From NCBI GenBank assembly GCA_001552515.1, contig BCRI01000021.1:1-64000 (forward strand): a DNA stretch of 64,000 bases. Direction: 5' to 3'. Below, piece after piece: positions 30,683-39,107 of the stretch. Below the pieces are notes generated by a model that was not told where the DNA came from, did no database searches, and saw only the letters and a program-made list of their open reading frames with translations. This stretch comes from Sphaerimonospora mesophila NBRC 14179 = JCM 3151. GTDB lineage: Bacteria; Actinomycetota; Actinomycetes; Streptosporangiales; Streptosporangiaceae. Made by a program: the position numbers and the translations under genes. Within the stretch, counting starts at the first letter, position 1; each line of letters starts with the position of its first letter.

Positions 30683-32023
30683 TCAGCCGCGGGAGCGGGT
30701 GACGGACTCCGTCGGCTCTCCGGAATCGACATCGGGCTCAGGCTCGCGACCCGGCGTCATGATGTTCAATTTCTTGATCAGGAAACTGAACACGAAGTAG
30801 TAGACGAAGAAGTACGCGACCCCGATCAGCATGATGAGCGGGAAGTTGTGCGTGTTCTCCTTGGTCGCGTTCAGCCCGGCGTCGATCGCGCCCGCGGAGA
30901 ACCCGAAGCCGAGCCGTCCGCCGAGGCCCGCGACCAGGGCCATCGAGACGCCGGTGAGCAGCGCGTGCACCGCGAACAGGACCGGGGCGACGAAGATGAA
31001 CGCGAACTCGATCGGCTCGGTGATGCCGGTGACGAACGAGACGAGCGCGGCGGAGAGCATGATGCCGCCGACGGTGGCCCGCCGGTGCGGGGGAGCGGCG
31101 CGCCACATGGCGAGGGCGGCCGCCGGCAGGCCGAACATCATGACCGGGAAGAAACCCGCCATGAACGCCCCCGCCCCCTCCTGGCCCGCGAAATAGCACC
31201 ACATGTCCCCGGTCGTGTGGACGGTCCCGATGTCGCACCCGGGCACCGTGTACCAGACGATCGAGTTGACGAAGTGGTGCAGGCCGAAGGGGATGAGGGC
31301 CCGGTTGAACAGGCCGTATATCCCGGCACCCTCCGTCGAATGGCGGGCGAGCCAGTCGCCGAACTCGGTGAGTCCCTCCCCGAGGGGCGGCCAGATCAGG
31401 CCGAAGATCACGCCGAGGACCAGGGCCGCCAGGGCGGTGACGAGCGGGACGAACCGGCGGCCGCCGAAGAAGGCCAGCCAGGCGGGCAGCTTGATCCGGT
31501 AGTAGCGCTGCCAGAGCAGGGCGGTGACCAGGCCGATCAGGATGCCGCCGAGCACGCCGGTGGGGTTGGCCGACGCGAGGTTGAGTGCCTCGGAGAGCCT
31601 GCCCTCCTTGTCGGCGACGGTGTGCAGCACCTTCTCGCGGATGGCGGAGTCGGCCGAGGTGTCGAAGAACATCAGATGAGTGACCCGGTCCCAGACCAGA
31701 TAGCCGACGACGGCCGCGAGGGCGGTCGAGCCGTCGGCACGCCGGGCGAAGCCGACCGCCACTCCCACGGCGAACAGCAGCGGCAGCGCGTCGAACAGCG
31801 CGTCGCCGGCCCCGCCCACGATATGGGCGATCTTGTCCAGGGTCGGGTTGTCCGTACGGCCCAGCAGGTCGTCCTCGCCCACGCGCAGGAGGATGGCGGC
31901 GGCCGGCAGCGCCGCGATCGGCAGCATGAGCGATCGGCCGATGCGAGACAGCACGGCCATCACCGCAGACTGCCGCCGCTCGGGAGTGGCGGGGAGCCCG
32001 GCGTCGGCCGAGGTGGGGCTCAT
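30683..32023 (-). CDS. PTS N-acetylglucosamine-type EIIC permease
   Basis: 446 residues from ATG 32023 with GGAGG 8 bases upstream. Ten or so TM segments of the glucose superfamily EIIC. Signature regions are FGLHHFVNSIVWYTVPG and SFVTGITEPIEFAFIFVAPVLFAVHALLTG (the GITE motif that binds sugar). EIIA and EIIB are not fused; they are separate genes on the other side of the divergent promoter. Downstream of the GntR repressor on the same strand (39-bp gap). The context of a DasR-type site and a hexosaminidase points to GlcNAc as substrate (inference). Confidence 0.9.
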   Translation of the reverse strand: MSPTSADAGLPATPERRQSAVMAVLSRIGRSLMLPIAALPAAAILLRVGEDDLLGRTDNPTLDKIAHIVGGAGDALFDALPLLFAVGVAVGFARRADGSTALAAVVGYLVWDRVTHLMFFDTSADSAIREKVLHTVADKEGRLSEALNLASANPTGVLGGILIGLVTALLWQRYYRIKLPAWLAFFGGRRFVPLVTALAALVLGVIFGLIWPPLGEGLTEFGDWLARHSTEGAGIYGLFNRALIPFGLHHFVNSIVWYTVPGCDIGTVHTTGDMWCYFAGQEGAGAFMAGFFPVMMFGLPAAALAMWRAAPPHRRATVGGIMLSAALVSFVTGITEPIEFAFIFVAPVLFAVHALLTGVSMALVAGLGGRLGFGFSAGAIDAGLNATKENTHNFPLIMLIGVAYFFVYYFVFSFLIKKLNIMTPGREPEPDVDSGEPTESVTRSRG

Positions 32024-32062
32024 CGATGTTCCTCCAGCGGGGGGAAACAGGGAGGAGGATCG

Positions 32063-32803
32063 CTAACTGCGCCTGGTCGGGATTTCGAGGAGCGTCCGGA
32101 GTTGGTAGCGGTCGGCGCGGTAGGTGGAGACCCCGAGCTCGGCGCACACCCCGCCGGCGAAGGAACGGCGCTGCAGCAGCAGCACCGGCCCGCCTCTGGG
32201 CAGCTTGAGCAGGTCGGCGTCGTCCGGGTCGGCGATCCCGCCGTCGATCGTGAGCTCCCCGGCGTCCATCACGAGACCGTAGCGCGACTCGAGCAGCGCG
32301 TACAGGGACCGTCCGGTCAGGTCGTAGGCATCGAGGTCGGGCGCGAGCGCCACCGGGATGTGGGCGCGCTCGATGCTCAGCGGTTCCCCGTCCGCCGTGC
32401 GCAGCCGTTCGATGAAGTGCACGGCGTCCCCCGGCTGGATGCCGAGTTGCCGGGCGAGATGCGCGCTGGCCCGGACCACGCGCCGATCCAGGTCCCGAGA
32501 GCCCGGCTCCATGCCGCGCGCCCGCATGTCGTCCGTGAACGAGGTGAGCTGGAGGGCCAGCTCGATCTTCGGGCGGGCGACGAACGTGCCCTTGCCGGGG
32601 ACCCGGTGCAGCCGTCCCTCGGAGACCAGATGATCGACGGCCTGCCGTACCGTCATCCGGGACAGGCCGTAGCGCTGGCACAGGTCGCGCTCGGAGGGAA
32701 TCGCCGCTCCGATGGGCAGCTCGTCGCTCTCGATGAGGTCGAGCAGGATCTCTCGAAGTTGGAAATATTTGGGCACCGGGCTGTCCGGGTCGATCTGAGC
32801 CAT
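32063..32803 (-). CDS. GntR/HutC-family repressor, DasR-like
   Basis: 246 residues from ATG 32803 with GGAGGGA upstream. N-terminal winged helix (PVPKYFQLREILLDLIESDELPIGAAIPSERDLCQRYGLSRMTVRQAVDHLVSEGRLHRVPGKGTFVA, residues 9-75) and a C-terminal UTRA ligand domain (residues about 95-240). It resembles DasR, which in Streptomyces senses glucosamine-6-phosphate and controls GlcNAc phosphotransferase genes. Two overlapping dre-like boxes lie just upstream, so self-regulation and control of the divergent operon are likely. Confidence 0.88.
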   Translation of the reverse strand: MAQIDPDSPVPKYFQLREILLDLIESDELPIGAAIPSERDLCQRYGLSRMTVRQAVDHLVSEGRLHRVPGKGTFVARPKIELALQLTSFTDDMRARGMEPGSRDLDRRVVRASAHLARQLGIQPGDAVHFIERLRTADGEPLSIERAHIPVALAPDLDAYDLTGRSLYALLESRYGLVMDAGELTIDGGIADPDDADLLKLPRGGPVLLLQRRSFAGGVCAELGVSTYRADRYQLRTLLEIPTRRS

Positions 32804-32853
32804 GGGTCCCTCCCCTCTCGATCCGCATCATCGTGATGAGTTATCGTTCGTAC

Positions 32854-32875
32854 TGGTCTAGTCCGGACTAGACCA
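32854..32875. promoter_or_regulatory. 22-bp perfect palindrome with two dre-like half sites
   Basis: Perfect 22-bp palindrome in which TGGTCTAG (32854-32861) and CTAGACCA (32868-32875) flank a TCCGGA centre. The DasR box of Streptomyces is built from TGGTCTAGACCA, so both outer halves match. It lies between the divergent GntR repressor and SIS genes. The 6-bp centre separates the halves more than in a standard site, so it may hold two overlapping sites or a variant. Confidence 0.75.
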
Positions 32876-32957
32876 CATGCTGGAAATATGTGTCAATGTA
32901 TGGACCGGAGACGGATCGGTAACGGCCATGTCTCGCGAGGCGAAGGAAGACCATCTG

Positions 32958-33992
32958 ATGACTACCAGGATGCGCGGTGAGATCGCCGAGCAGCCCGCGG
33001 CCATCCGTGCCACGCTCGACGCACTGCTGCCCAGGACCGGGGAGGTCGAGGCGCTCGCACGAGGCACCCGGCATGTGCTCTTCGTGGCCCGGGGGACCTC
33101 CGACAACGCGGCAGTCTACGGCCGCTACCTGATCGAGGCGCGGGCGGGTCGTCTCGCGGCGCTCGGCGCCCCCTCGATCGCCACGACGTACCGGCGCAGG
33201 CTGGACCTCGACGGCGTGCTCGCCGTGGGGCTGTCCCAGTCCGGCCGGACCGAGGAGATCGTCGAGACCCTGCAGTGGGCGCACGACTGCGGTGCGAAGA
33301 CCATTGCCGTCACCAACGGCGGGGAGTCGTCGCCGCTGGCCCAGGTCGCGGATCTCGCACTGTGCACGCTGGCCGGCGAGGAGAAGGCCGTCCCCGCGAC
33401 CAAGACGTACACGACCCAGCTCGCCGCGCTGGCCGTGCTCGCCATCGGGCTCGGGGCCGACGTCGACCCCGGCGACCTGAGGCGGGTCCCGGACGCGGTC
33501 GAGAAGCTGATCTCCGACCCGGGTGACCTGGACGCGGTCGTCGAGGGCCTCGCGGGCAAACCGGGCGTGGTCGTCTCCGGCCGCGGTCTGGTGTTCTCGA
33601 CGGCGCTGGAGCTCGCGCTCAAGCTCAAGGAGGCGTGCTACCTGCACGCCATGGGGCTGTCGTACGCGGACCTGCTGCACGGCCCGATCGCGGTCGTCGA
33701 CGAGGACACCCCCGCGATCCTGGTGGCGGCGGGGGAGGGGCCGACACTCGCCGGCACCATCTCGCTGGCCGAGCGGGTGACCGATGCCGGCGCATCCGCC
33801 TTCGGCGTGGGCGGTGGCACCGGGCTGGCCGGCGCCTCGACCGCCGCGCTCAACGGCCCCGATCTGCCGGAGTGGGTGGCGCCGCTCGGACTCATCGTTC
33901 CGGGGCAGTTGCTCACCGAGGCGCTCGCGCGCAGGCTCGGCATCGACCCCGACTCGCCGCGCGGTCTGAAGAAGGTGACCCAGACCGACTGA
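32958..33992 (+). CDS. SIS-domain protein, candidate glucosamine-6-phosphate deaminase (NagB-II type)
   Basis: 344 residues from ATG 32958, supported by GAAGGAAGA at 32942-32950; a GTG/ATG further upstream lacks such a site. Two SIS domains like the isomerase half of GlmS: first with FVARGTSDNAAVYGRYLIE and AVGLSQSGRTEEIVETL, second with VVSGRGLVFSTALELALKLKEACYLHAMGLSYADLLHGP. No glutaminase domain is present. Such proteins next to GlcNAc PTS genes deaminate or isomerise GlcN-6-P. First gene of the rightward operon; no classical nagB is in the window. Confidence 0.8.
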   Translation: MTTRMRGEIAEQPAAIRATLDALLPRTGEVEALARGTRHVLFVARGTSDNAAVYGRYLIEARAGRLAALGAPSIATTYRRRLDLDGVLAVGLSQSGRTEEIVETLQWAHDCGAKTIAVTNGGESSPLAQVADLALCTLAGEEKAVPATKTYTTQLAALAVLAIGLGADVDPGDLRRVPDAVEKLISDPGDLDAVVEGLAGKPGVVVSGRGLVFSTALELALKLKEACYLHAMGLSYADLLHGPIAVVDEDTPAILVAAGEGPTLAGTISLAERVTDAGASAFGVGGGTGLAGASTAALNGPDLPEWVAPLGLIVPGQLLTEALARRLGIDPDSPRGLKKVTQTD

Positions 33993-34094
33993 GCCAGGCG
34001 AATCCTCCGTCTCGGGGGCGGACGGTCCCTTGGCCGCGGGTACGGGCAGCAGGACATGATTTGCCGGAGACGACCCAGAACCGATGGAGGACCC

Positions 34095-34331
34095 ATGGCC
34101 GCAGACGCCGAGGCGATCGTCGCCGGACTCGGTGGCGCCGACAACATCATCGAGGTGGAGCCGTGCATCACCCGGCTGCGGACCGAGGTGCGTGACGCCT
34201 CGAAGGTCGACCAGACCGCGCTCCGGGCCGCCGGTGTCCACGGCGTGATGGCGGCGGGCAACATCGTCCAGGTCGTGGTGGGCCCGGAGGCCGACACGAT
34301 CGCCAGCGACATCGAGGACATCGTCGGCTGA
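34095..34331 (+). CDS. PTS EIIB, glucose/GlcNAc type
   Basis: 78 residues from ATG 34095 with GGAGG at 34086-34090. The phospho-acceptor cysteine is Cys24 in EVEPCITRLRTEV, the standard EIIB(Glc) motif. It passes phosphate from EIIA to the sugar bound by the EIIC encoded across the divergent promoter. A stand-alone EIIB of this kind is equivalent to NagF in Streptomyces. Confidence 0.92.
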   Translation: MAADAEAIVAGLGGADNIIEVEPCITRLRTEVRDASKVDQTALRAAGVHGVMAAGNIVQVVVGPEADTIASDIEDIVG

Positions 34332-34443
34332 GGGGCGGGGCTGGTTCGCGAAGGACTGGGCGAAGGACTGAACGGACAGGGAGAGCGGGCCGGATGGGCC
34401 GGACGTTCCAGATGTGCCGGATGCTCCGGCAAAAGGCGCTCCG

Positions 34444-34890
34444 TTGACGACGGTTCTCGCCCCGGTTGCGGGGGCGGCCATCGGCCTTGCCGCCGTGTCT
34501 GATCTGGTCTTCTCCCAGGCCATGGTGGGACCGGGGACGGCGATCGATCCCGACCGGCGGCCCGGTCACGCCGTGGCCCCGATCAGCGGCACGATCGTGA
34601 AACTGCACCCGCACGCCTACATCGTGGTGGGGGACGACGGGAAAGGGGTGCTGGTGCATCTCGGCATCGACACCGTGCAGCTCAGGGGCGAGGGGTTCGC
34701 GCTCCTGGCCGCAGAGGGCGATCGGGTCCTGGCCGGCCAGCCCGTGGTGGCCTGGGACCCGGCGGCGGTCGAGGCGGGGGGCCGCTCTCCGGTCTGCCCC
34801 GTCGTGGCCCTGGACGCCGAGGACGGGACGGTGGGCGAGATGGTCGAGGGCCGAGTGGGCGCCGGTGATCCGCTGTTCCTGTGGTCATGA
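34444..34890 (+). CDS. crr: PTS EIIA, glucose type (Crr-like)
   Basis: 148 residues from TTG 34444, with AAAAGGCG just upstream. The family start MTTVLAPVAG supports this; GTG 34414 would add 10 residues. Key histidines: active His72 in VLVHLGIDTVQL and the assisting His57 in KLHPHAYIVV. It accepts phosphate from HPr and hands it to EIIB. In other bacteria EIIA(Glc) also regulates carbon uptake; nothing here shows that. Confidence 0.92.
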   Translation: MTTVLAPVAGAAIGLAAVSDLVFSQAMVGPGTAIDPDRRPGHAVAPISGTIVKLHPHAYIVVGDDGKGVLVHLGIDTVQLRGEGFALLAAEGDRVLAGQPVVAWDPAAVEAGGRSPVCPVVALDAEDGTVGEMVEGRVGAGDPLFLWS

Positions 34891-35003
34891 CGGCCGCCCG
34901 GTGGCCAGGAGGGCGGCCCGGGGGTCAGGACCGCGGCCCAGCGGTTAGGACGAGTGGCTGTCACGCCGGTCCGGTTGGTCGTGACGGACCGGCATCGGGA
35001 GTG

Positions 35004-35041
35004 TTGACTGGCCCTGGCGGAACCATCGATGGTCTGGCCCA
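35004..35041 (+). promoter_or_regulatory. putative ptsH promoter with dre-like box
   Basis: TTGACT at 35004-35009 is a good -35. The dre-like TGGTCTGGCCCA (35030-35041, 10 of 12 bases as in TGGTCTAGACCA) covers the region where -10 and start would be. Repression by the DasR-like protein is plausible. AAGGAGG follows at 35049-35055. Confidence 0.45.
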
Positions 35042-35059
35042 TCTGACGAAGGAGGAAAC

Positions 35060-35317
35060 GTGGCAGAGCGCAAGGTGACCGTCACCTCCGAGGTGGGGCT
35101 GCACGCCCGCCCGGCGGCGACGTTCGTGCAGACGGCGGCGAAGGCGCCGTTCGATGTCACGATCGCCAAGGCGGACGGCCCGGCGGTGAACGCGAAGAGC
35201 ATCCTCGCGGTGCTCTCCCTCGACGTCGAGCAGGGCGATTTCATCGTCGTCGCCGCGGAGGGCGATGGCGCCGACGAACTGCTCGACGAGTTGGTCGAGA
35301 TCGTGTCGGCCTCCTGA
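35060..35317 (+). CDS. ptsH: phosphocarrier protein HPr
   Basis: 85 residues from GTG 35060, preceded by AAGGAGG. The active-site His15 lies in EVGLHARPA, and the regulatory-serine region is NAKSILAVLSL (Ser47). It transfers phosphate from enzyme I to EIIA. The enzyme I gene (ptsI) is not in the window. Last gene of the rightward GlcNAc PTS cluster. Confidence 0.96.
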   Translation: MAERKVTVTSEVGLHARPAATFVQTAAKAPFDVTIAKADGPAVNAKSILAVLSLDVEQGDFIVVAAEGDGADELLDELVEIVSAS

Positions 35318-35366
35318 TCTCGACGCGGCGCCCCAGCGGATCCCCCCGGCCCCCACCCCCACCCCA

Positions 35367-35482
35367 TGATCTTGCGAATTCTCGCATGGAGGCCCCCTGA
35401 CCTGCGCACATCCCTTCCGTGATCTTGTAGATCCTTGCAGGCGCGCGCCCTGACCTGCGCCGCTGCGTTAGCTGATCTTGCA
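35367..35482. repeat. three-unit intergenic repeat, 53-bp period (array B)
   Basis: TGATCTTG(C/T)(A/G) at 35367, 35420 and 35473 and CTGACCTGCGC at 35397 and 35450, all 53 bp apart. It is the reverse complement of the motif order in array A at 4521-4662. It lies between ptsH and the hexosaminidase gene. No ORF is conserved across units. Confidence 0.8.
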
Positions 35483-35583
35483 GTCGGCGGGGGACGCACG
35501 CCGGGACGGTGAGAAGCGCCGGGTTATCCACAGGCGGGAGGTCAAGCGGCAAGGATGTGACTCGCGCGGCTACGGTAAACAGC

Positions 35584-37086
35584 GTGTCACGATTTGCGGA
35601 AGCGGCCGGACCGATCGGAGTCGGGCCCAGAGGAGCGGGGCCACCCCGGAGGGCGGGCGGCGCGTTCGGTGCGTGGGTTGCGAGCGGTGCCGCAAGAGCC
35701 GGTCGCGCCGTCGTCCTGGGCCTGTCGGTGTTGCTCGCGACGGGATGCTCGGCCGGTTGGTCGGCGCAGTCCGGCGGCACCGAGGCCTCGCCTGCCCGGT
35801 CTCCGTACGCCTCGGCAGGGCAGAGCGCCCCGGCCCCGGGAGCGTCTCCTGCCCCGGGCGCTTCCGCTGCCGCCGCCGGTCCTACGAGCGCCGGTCCTAC
35901 GGGCGCCGAGCCCCGGGACAGTGAGCCGTCGGGGGTGGCGTCGCCGGCGATCGCCCAGGAGGCGCTCGCCGCGATGAGCCTGGAGGACAAGGTCGGGCAG
36001 CTCTTCTTCGCCGTCGTGTACGGCTCGAACGCCGGCTCCTCCAGCAACGAGAACCGGGCGAGGTACGGCGTGGCGACGCCGGCCGAGGTGGTCGCCAAGT
36101 ATCGGCCGGGCGGCGTGATCCTCTTCCCCTGGGCGGGCAACGTCTCCACCGCCCGTCAGATCGCCGCGCTCACCACGGGGCTGCGCAAGGCGTCGAAGAC
36201 CCCTCTGGTGATCGGAGTCGATCAGGAGAACGGCACCGTGTCCCGGCTCGGCTCGGTGATCACGAAGCTGCCGGGCGCGGGTGCCATCGGGGCCACCGGG
36301 AACCCCGCCAACGCCCGCGAAGCGGCCCGAGTCACCGGGAAGGAACTGCGGTCGCTCGGCATCCTGCTCGACTTCGCCCCGGTCGCCGATGTCAACATCA
36401 ACCCCCGCAACCCGGTGATCGGCCCTCGGGCCTACGGATCCGATCCGCGGAAGGTCGCGGCCATGGTGGGGGCGGCCGTGGACGGCTTCCACGCCGCCGG
36501 TGTCGCCTCGGTCGCCAAACACTTCCCCGGCCATGGGGACACGACGGTCGACAGCCACACCGGTCTTCCCGTGATCAAGCATTCCAAGGCCCAGTGGCGA
36601 CGCCTCGACGCCCCACCGTTCCGCGCGGCGATCGAACACGGCGTGGACGCGATCATGACGGCCCACGTGGTCATGCCGGAGCTCGATCCGTCCGGCGATC
36701 CGGCGACCCTGTCGAAGCCGATCCTGACCGGCCTGCTCCGCGGGGAGCTGGGTTTCGACGGAGTGATCACCACCGACGCGCTCGACATGGCGGGGGTGCG
36801 CGAGAAGTACGGCGACTCCGAGGTGGCGGTGCGCGCCATTCTGGCCGGGGTCGACGTCCTGCTCATGCCGCCCGACCTGCCCAAGGCGTACAACGCGGTG
36901 CTCAAGGCGGTCAAGTCCGGGCGGATCACCGAGAAACGGCTCGACGAGTCGGTGCTGCGCATCCTTCTGCTGAAGCAGAAGCGCGGCGTGTTCAAGGCCA
37001 CGCGGACCGATCCGTCGGCGGTGCGGTCCGCCGAGCATCTCAAGATCGCCAAACGGCTGACCGGGCGTGTGGCCGCGAAACCCTGA
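35584..37086 (+). CDS. GH3 beta-N-acetylhexosaminidase lipoprotein (NagZ-like)
   Basis: 500 residues from GTG 35584; GTG 35557 and 35509 are in frame and possible. A long basic n-region leads to a hydrophobic stretch with lipobox VLLATGC (Cys55), then a Ser/Ala/Pro-rich linker. The GH3 domain starts near ALAAMSLEDKVGQLFFA and contains the NagZ-type motif AKHFPGHGDTTVDSHTGLP (His acid/base helper) and the nucleophile region VITTDALDMAGV. It releases GlcNAc from chitin or peptidoglycan fragments outside the cell, feeding the PTS next door. Confidence 0.9.
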   Translation: MSRFAEAAGPIGVGPRGAGPPRRAGGAFGAWVASGAARAGRAVVLGLSVLLATGCSAGWSAQSGGTEASPARSPYASAGQSAPAPGASPAPGASAAAAGPTSAGPTGAEPRDSEPSGVASPAIAQEALAAMSLEDKVGQLFFAVVYGSNAGSSSNENRARYGVATPAEVVAKYRPGGVILFPWAGNVSTARQIAALTTGLRKASKTPLVIGVDQENGTVSRLGSVITKLPGAGAIGATGNPANAREAARVTGKELRSLGILLDFAPVADVNINPRNPVIGPRAYGSDPRKVAAMVGAAVDGFHAAGVASVAKHFPGHGDTTVDSHTGLPVIKHSKAQWRRLDAPPFRAAIEHGVDAIMTAHVVMPELDPSGDPATLSKPILTGLLRGELGFDGVITTDALDMAGVREKYGDSEVAVRAILAGVDVLLMPPDLPKAYNAVLKAVKSGRITEKRLDESVLRILLLKQKRGVFKATRTDPSAVRSAEHLKIAKRLTGRVAAKP

Positions 37087-37129
37087 TCATGACGCTACGT
37101 CGTGCGTGGGATTCGGGTGATCCGCCGCC

Positions 37130-37135
37130 TATATT
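37130..37135 (+). promoter_or_regulatory. -10-like element upstream of the HAD gene
   Basis: TATATT, 24 bases before GTG 37160, in the gap after the hexosaminidase gene. No good -35 is visible. AAAGGGGGG lies between it and the start. Confidence 0.3.
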
Positions 37136-37159
37136 GGATGAGCGTCAAAGGGGGGTGCG

Positions 37160-37816
37160 GTGCTCAAGGGCGTCCTGATCGACTGGGCCGGTGTGCTCAC
37201 GACGAGCATGGTCGACTCCATCGCCGAATGGATGGAGGCCGACCGCATCGACTCCCGGCACTACCGGGAGGTGATGCGCCGGCTGGTCCAGCAGGCGTAC
37301 GAGGGCGGGCTCGGGCCGGGCATGGAGAACCCGATCCACGCGCTGGAGCGCGGCGAGATTCCGGCCGCCGAGTTCGAACGGGACCTCGCCGCCCGGCTGC
37401 TGACCGTGGACGGTGTGCCGCCAGAGGCGGACGGCCTGCTCACCCGGATGTTCGCCGGGTTCCGGCCGGTCGAGGAGATGCACGAGATGCTCAGGCTGGC
37501 CCGTGTGGCCGGGCTGAGCACCTGCCTGGTGTCCAATTCCTGGGCCAACGAATATCCCCGCGACCGCTGGGACGGGCTCTTCGACGCCGTCGTGATCTCG
37601 GGCGAGGTCGGCATGCGCAAGCCGGAGCCGCGCATTTTCCGGCACGCGCTTGGCCTGCTCGCTCTGGAGGCCGGGCAGTGCGTGTTCATCGACGACATCG
37701 AGGCGAACATCCAGGCGGCCTCGGGCCTCGGCCTCGTCGGGATCCACCACACGGACCCGCCGGCCACCATCACCGAGATGGAGCGGCTCTTCGACATGCG
37801 ATTCCGGTCGGCATGA
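37160..37816 (+). CDS. HAD-IA family hydrolase
   Basis: 218 residues from GTG 37160 with a GGGGGG ribosome site. Motif I is degenerate: LIDWAGVLTT, the D-x-D replaced by D-W-A, as in the epoxide hydrolase N-terminal and some dehalogenase-like groups. Motif II is SNSW, motif III Lys in MRKPEPRIF, and motif IV FIDDIEANIQAA. Cytoplasmic phosphatase or dehalogenase-like, substrate unknown. The missing second Asp argues against classical phosphotransfer. Confidence 0.82.
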   Translation: MLKGVLIDWAGVLTTSMVDSIAEWMEADRIDSRHYREVMRRLVQQAYEGGLGPGMENPIHALERGEIPAAEFERDLAARLLTVDGVPPEADGLLTRMFAGFRPVEEMHEMLRLARVAGLSTCLVSNSWANEYPRDRWDGLFDAVVISGEVGMRKPEPRIFRHALGLLALEAGQCVFIDDIEANIQAASGLGLVGIHHTDPPATITEMERLFDMRFRSA

Positions 37817-37916
37817 CACGGCCCGGTTCTTCCAACCCGCATCCCCGGCGGCCCTAAGGTGGGAATCTGGTCCTCCGGGGGCCTTCGCCCTCCGGACATC
37901 GTGAGTCGAGGAACGC

Positions 37917-38423
37917 ATGCGCGTGTATCTGCCGTGCACGCTCTCCGCGCTGGCCGAGCTGGCCGCCGCGGGAGAGCTGGGACCCGCCCCGCTGACCGGT
38001 TACGCGGTCACGCCCGCGTTGGTGGAGTGGTACGTCTCGGGTGACACAGAGGAACTGGAGTACGTGGCGCTGACCGAGGCGGCCCGGGCCTCGCTGCGCA
38101 TGTTGGCGGCCGAGCGGGCCGAGGGGATCAAGGCCGTCGGCCGCCGGGTCGTCATCGCGGCCGAGATGCCGGACGACCTGGTCAAGGTCGGTACGGATCT
38201 GGAGGACCGCGGGCGGGTGCGGCTGCTCGACCCGGTGCCGCTGGCGAAGGTCGCCGCCGTCCACGTGGACGACATCGACGCCGTGCCGGACGTGGAGGCC
38301 GCGATGGCGGTGCTTCCCGCCGCGGACACCGGTGACGACGACGCGCGGTTCGTGGTGGACGGCGCGGAGGACCACGAGCTCATGTGGTACGCCACCCAGG
38401 AAATCCCCTATCTCCTGAACTGA
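37917..38423 (+). CDS. conserved actinobacterial hypothetical (DUF6912-like)
   Basis: 168 residues from ATG 37917. Begins RVYLPCTLSALAELAAAGELGPAPLTGYAVTPALVEWYVSGDTEELEYVALTEAARASLRML, a pattern I recall from a small actinobacterial family. It is acidic, with no signal peptide or TM segment. It lies between two HAD hydrolase genes on the same strand. Function unknown; the family name is from memory. Confidence 0.65.
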   Translation: MRVYLPCTLSALAELAAAGELGPAPLTGYAVTPALVEWYVSGDTEELEYVALTEAARASLRMLAAERAEGIKAVGRRVVIAAEMPDDLVKVGTDLEDRGRVRLLDPVPLAKVAAVHVDDIDAVPDVEAAMAVLPAADTGDDDARFVVDGAEDHELMWYATQEIPYLLN

Positions 38424-38474
38424 CGCCCGGCGTTCATGGAAATGTCAGCGGCCACGGTTAGGCTCAAGGGCGAT

Positions 38475-39107
38475 ATGACACACATAGTTTGGGACTGGAA
38501 CGGCACGCTCTTCCACGACATCGACGCGGTCGTCGGAGCGACCAACGAGATCTTCCAGCCGTACGGGCTGGGGCCGTACGACGTGGAGGGCTTCCGGGAG
38601 GTGTACACCCGGCCGATCTGGGTGGCGTACGAGCGCATGCTCGGCCGGCCGCTCAGGGACGGGGAGTGGGAGGCTCTCGACCTCGGCTTCCACGAGAACT
38701 ACCACCGCCTGATGGAGGTCTGCCAGCTCGCCGAGGGCGCGCTGTCGAGCCTCCGGGCCTGGGAGGACGCGGGACGCACGCAGTCGCTGCTGTCGATGTG
38801 GGCGCACGAGCGCCTGGTGGGCAAGGTCGGCGACCTGGGCATCGATGGGCACTTCATCCGGGTCGACGGGCTTCGCTCCGCGTCCGGCGGCCCGAAGGCC
38901 GAGCACATGGTCGCGCACCTGAAGGCGCTCGGCCTGGATCCGGAGAAGGTGGTCGTCATCGGCGACAGCGTGGACGACGCGCACGCGGCACACCACGTCG
39001 GCGCCCGCGCGATCCTCTACACCGGTGGCATGAGCAGGCGGTCGGAGCTCAAGACCGTCGGCGTCCCGGTCGTCGACTCACTCGCCGACGCCCTCGACCT
39101 GGTCTGA
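38475..39107 (+). CDS. HAD hydrolase, phosphoglycolate phosphatase-like
   Basis: 210 residues from ATG 38475. Motif I is WDWNGTLFHD (nucleophile in D-W-N, with Asn in place of the second Asp), motif II SMWAHER, motif III Lys in SGGPKAEHM and motif IV VVIGDSVDDAHAA. The cap is helical. A haloacid dehalogenase-type phosphatase; the D-W-N form of motif I is common in this group. A tandem repeat starts at its stop codon. Confidence 0.85.
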   Translation: MTHIVWDWNGTLFHDIDAVVGATNEIFQPYGLGPYDVEGFREVYTRPIWVAYERMLGRPLRDGEWEALDLGFHENYHRLMEVCQLAEGALSSLRAWEDAGRTQSLLSMWAHERLVGKVGDLGIDGHFIRVDGLRSASGGPKAEHMVAHLKALGLDPEKVVVIGDSVDDAHAAHHVGARAILYTGGMSRRSELKTVGVPVVDSLADALDLV

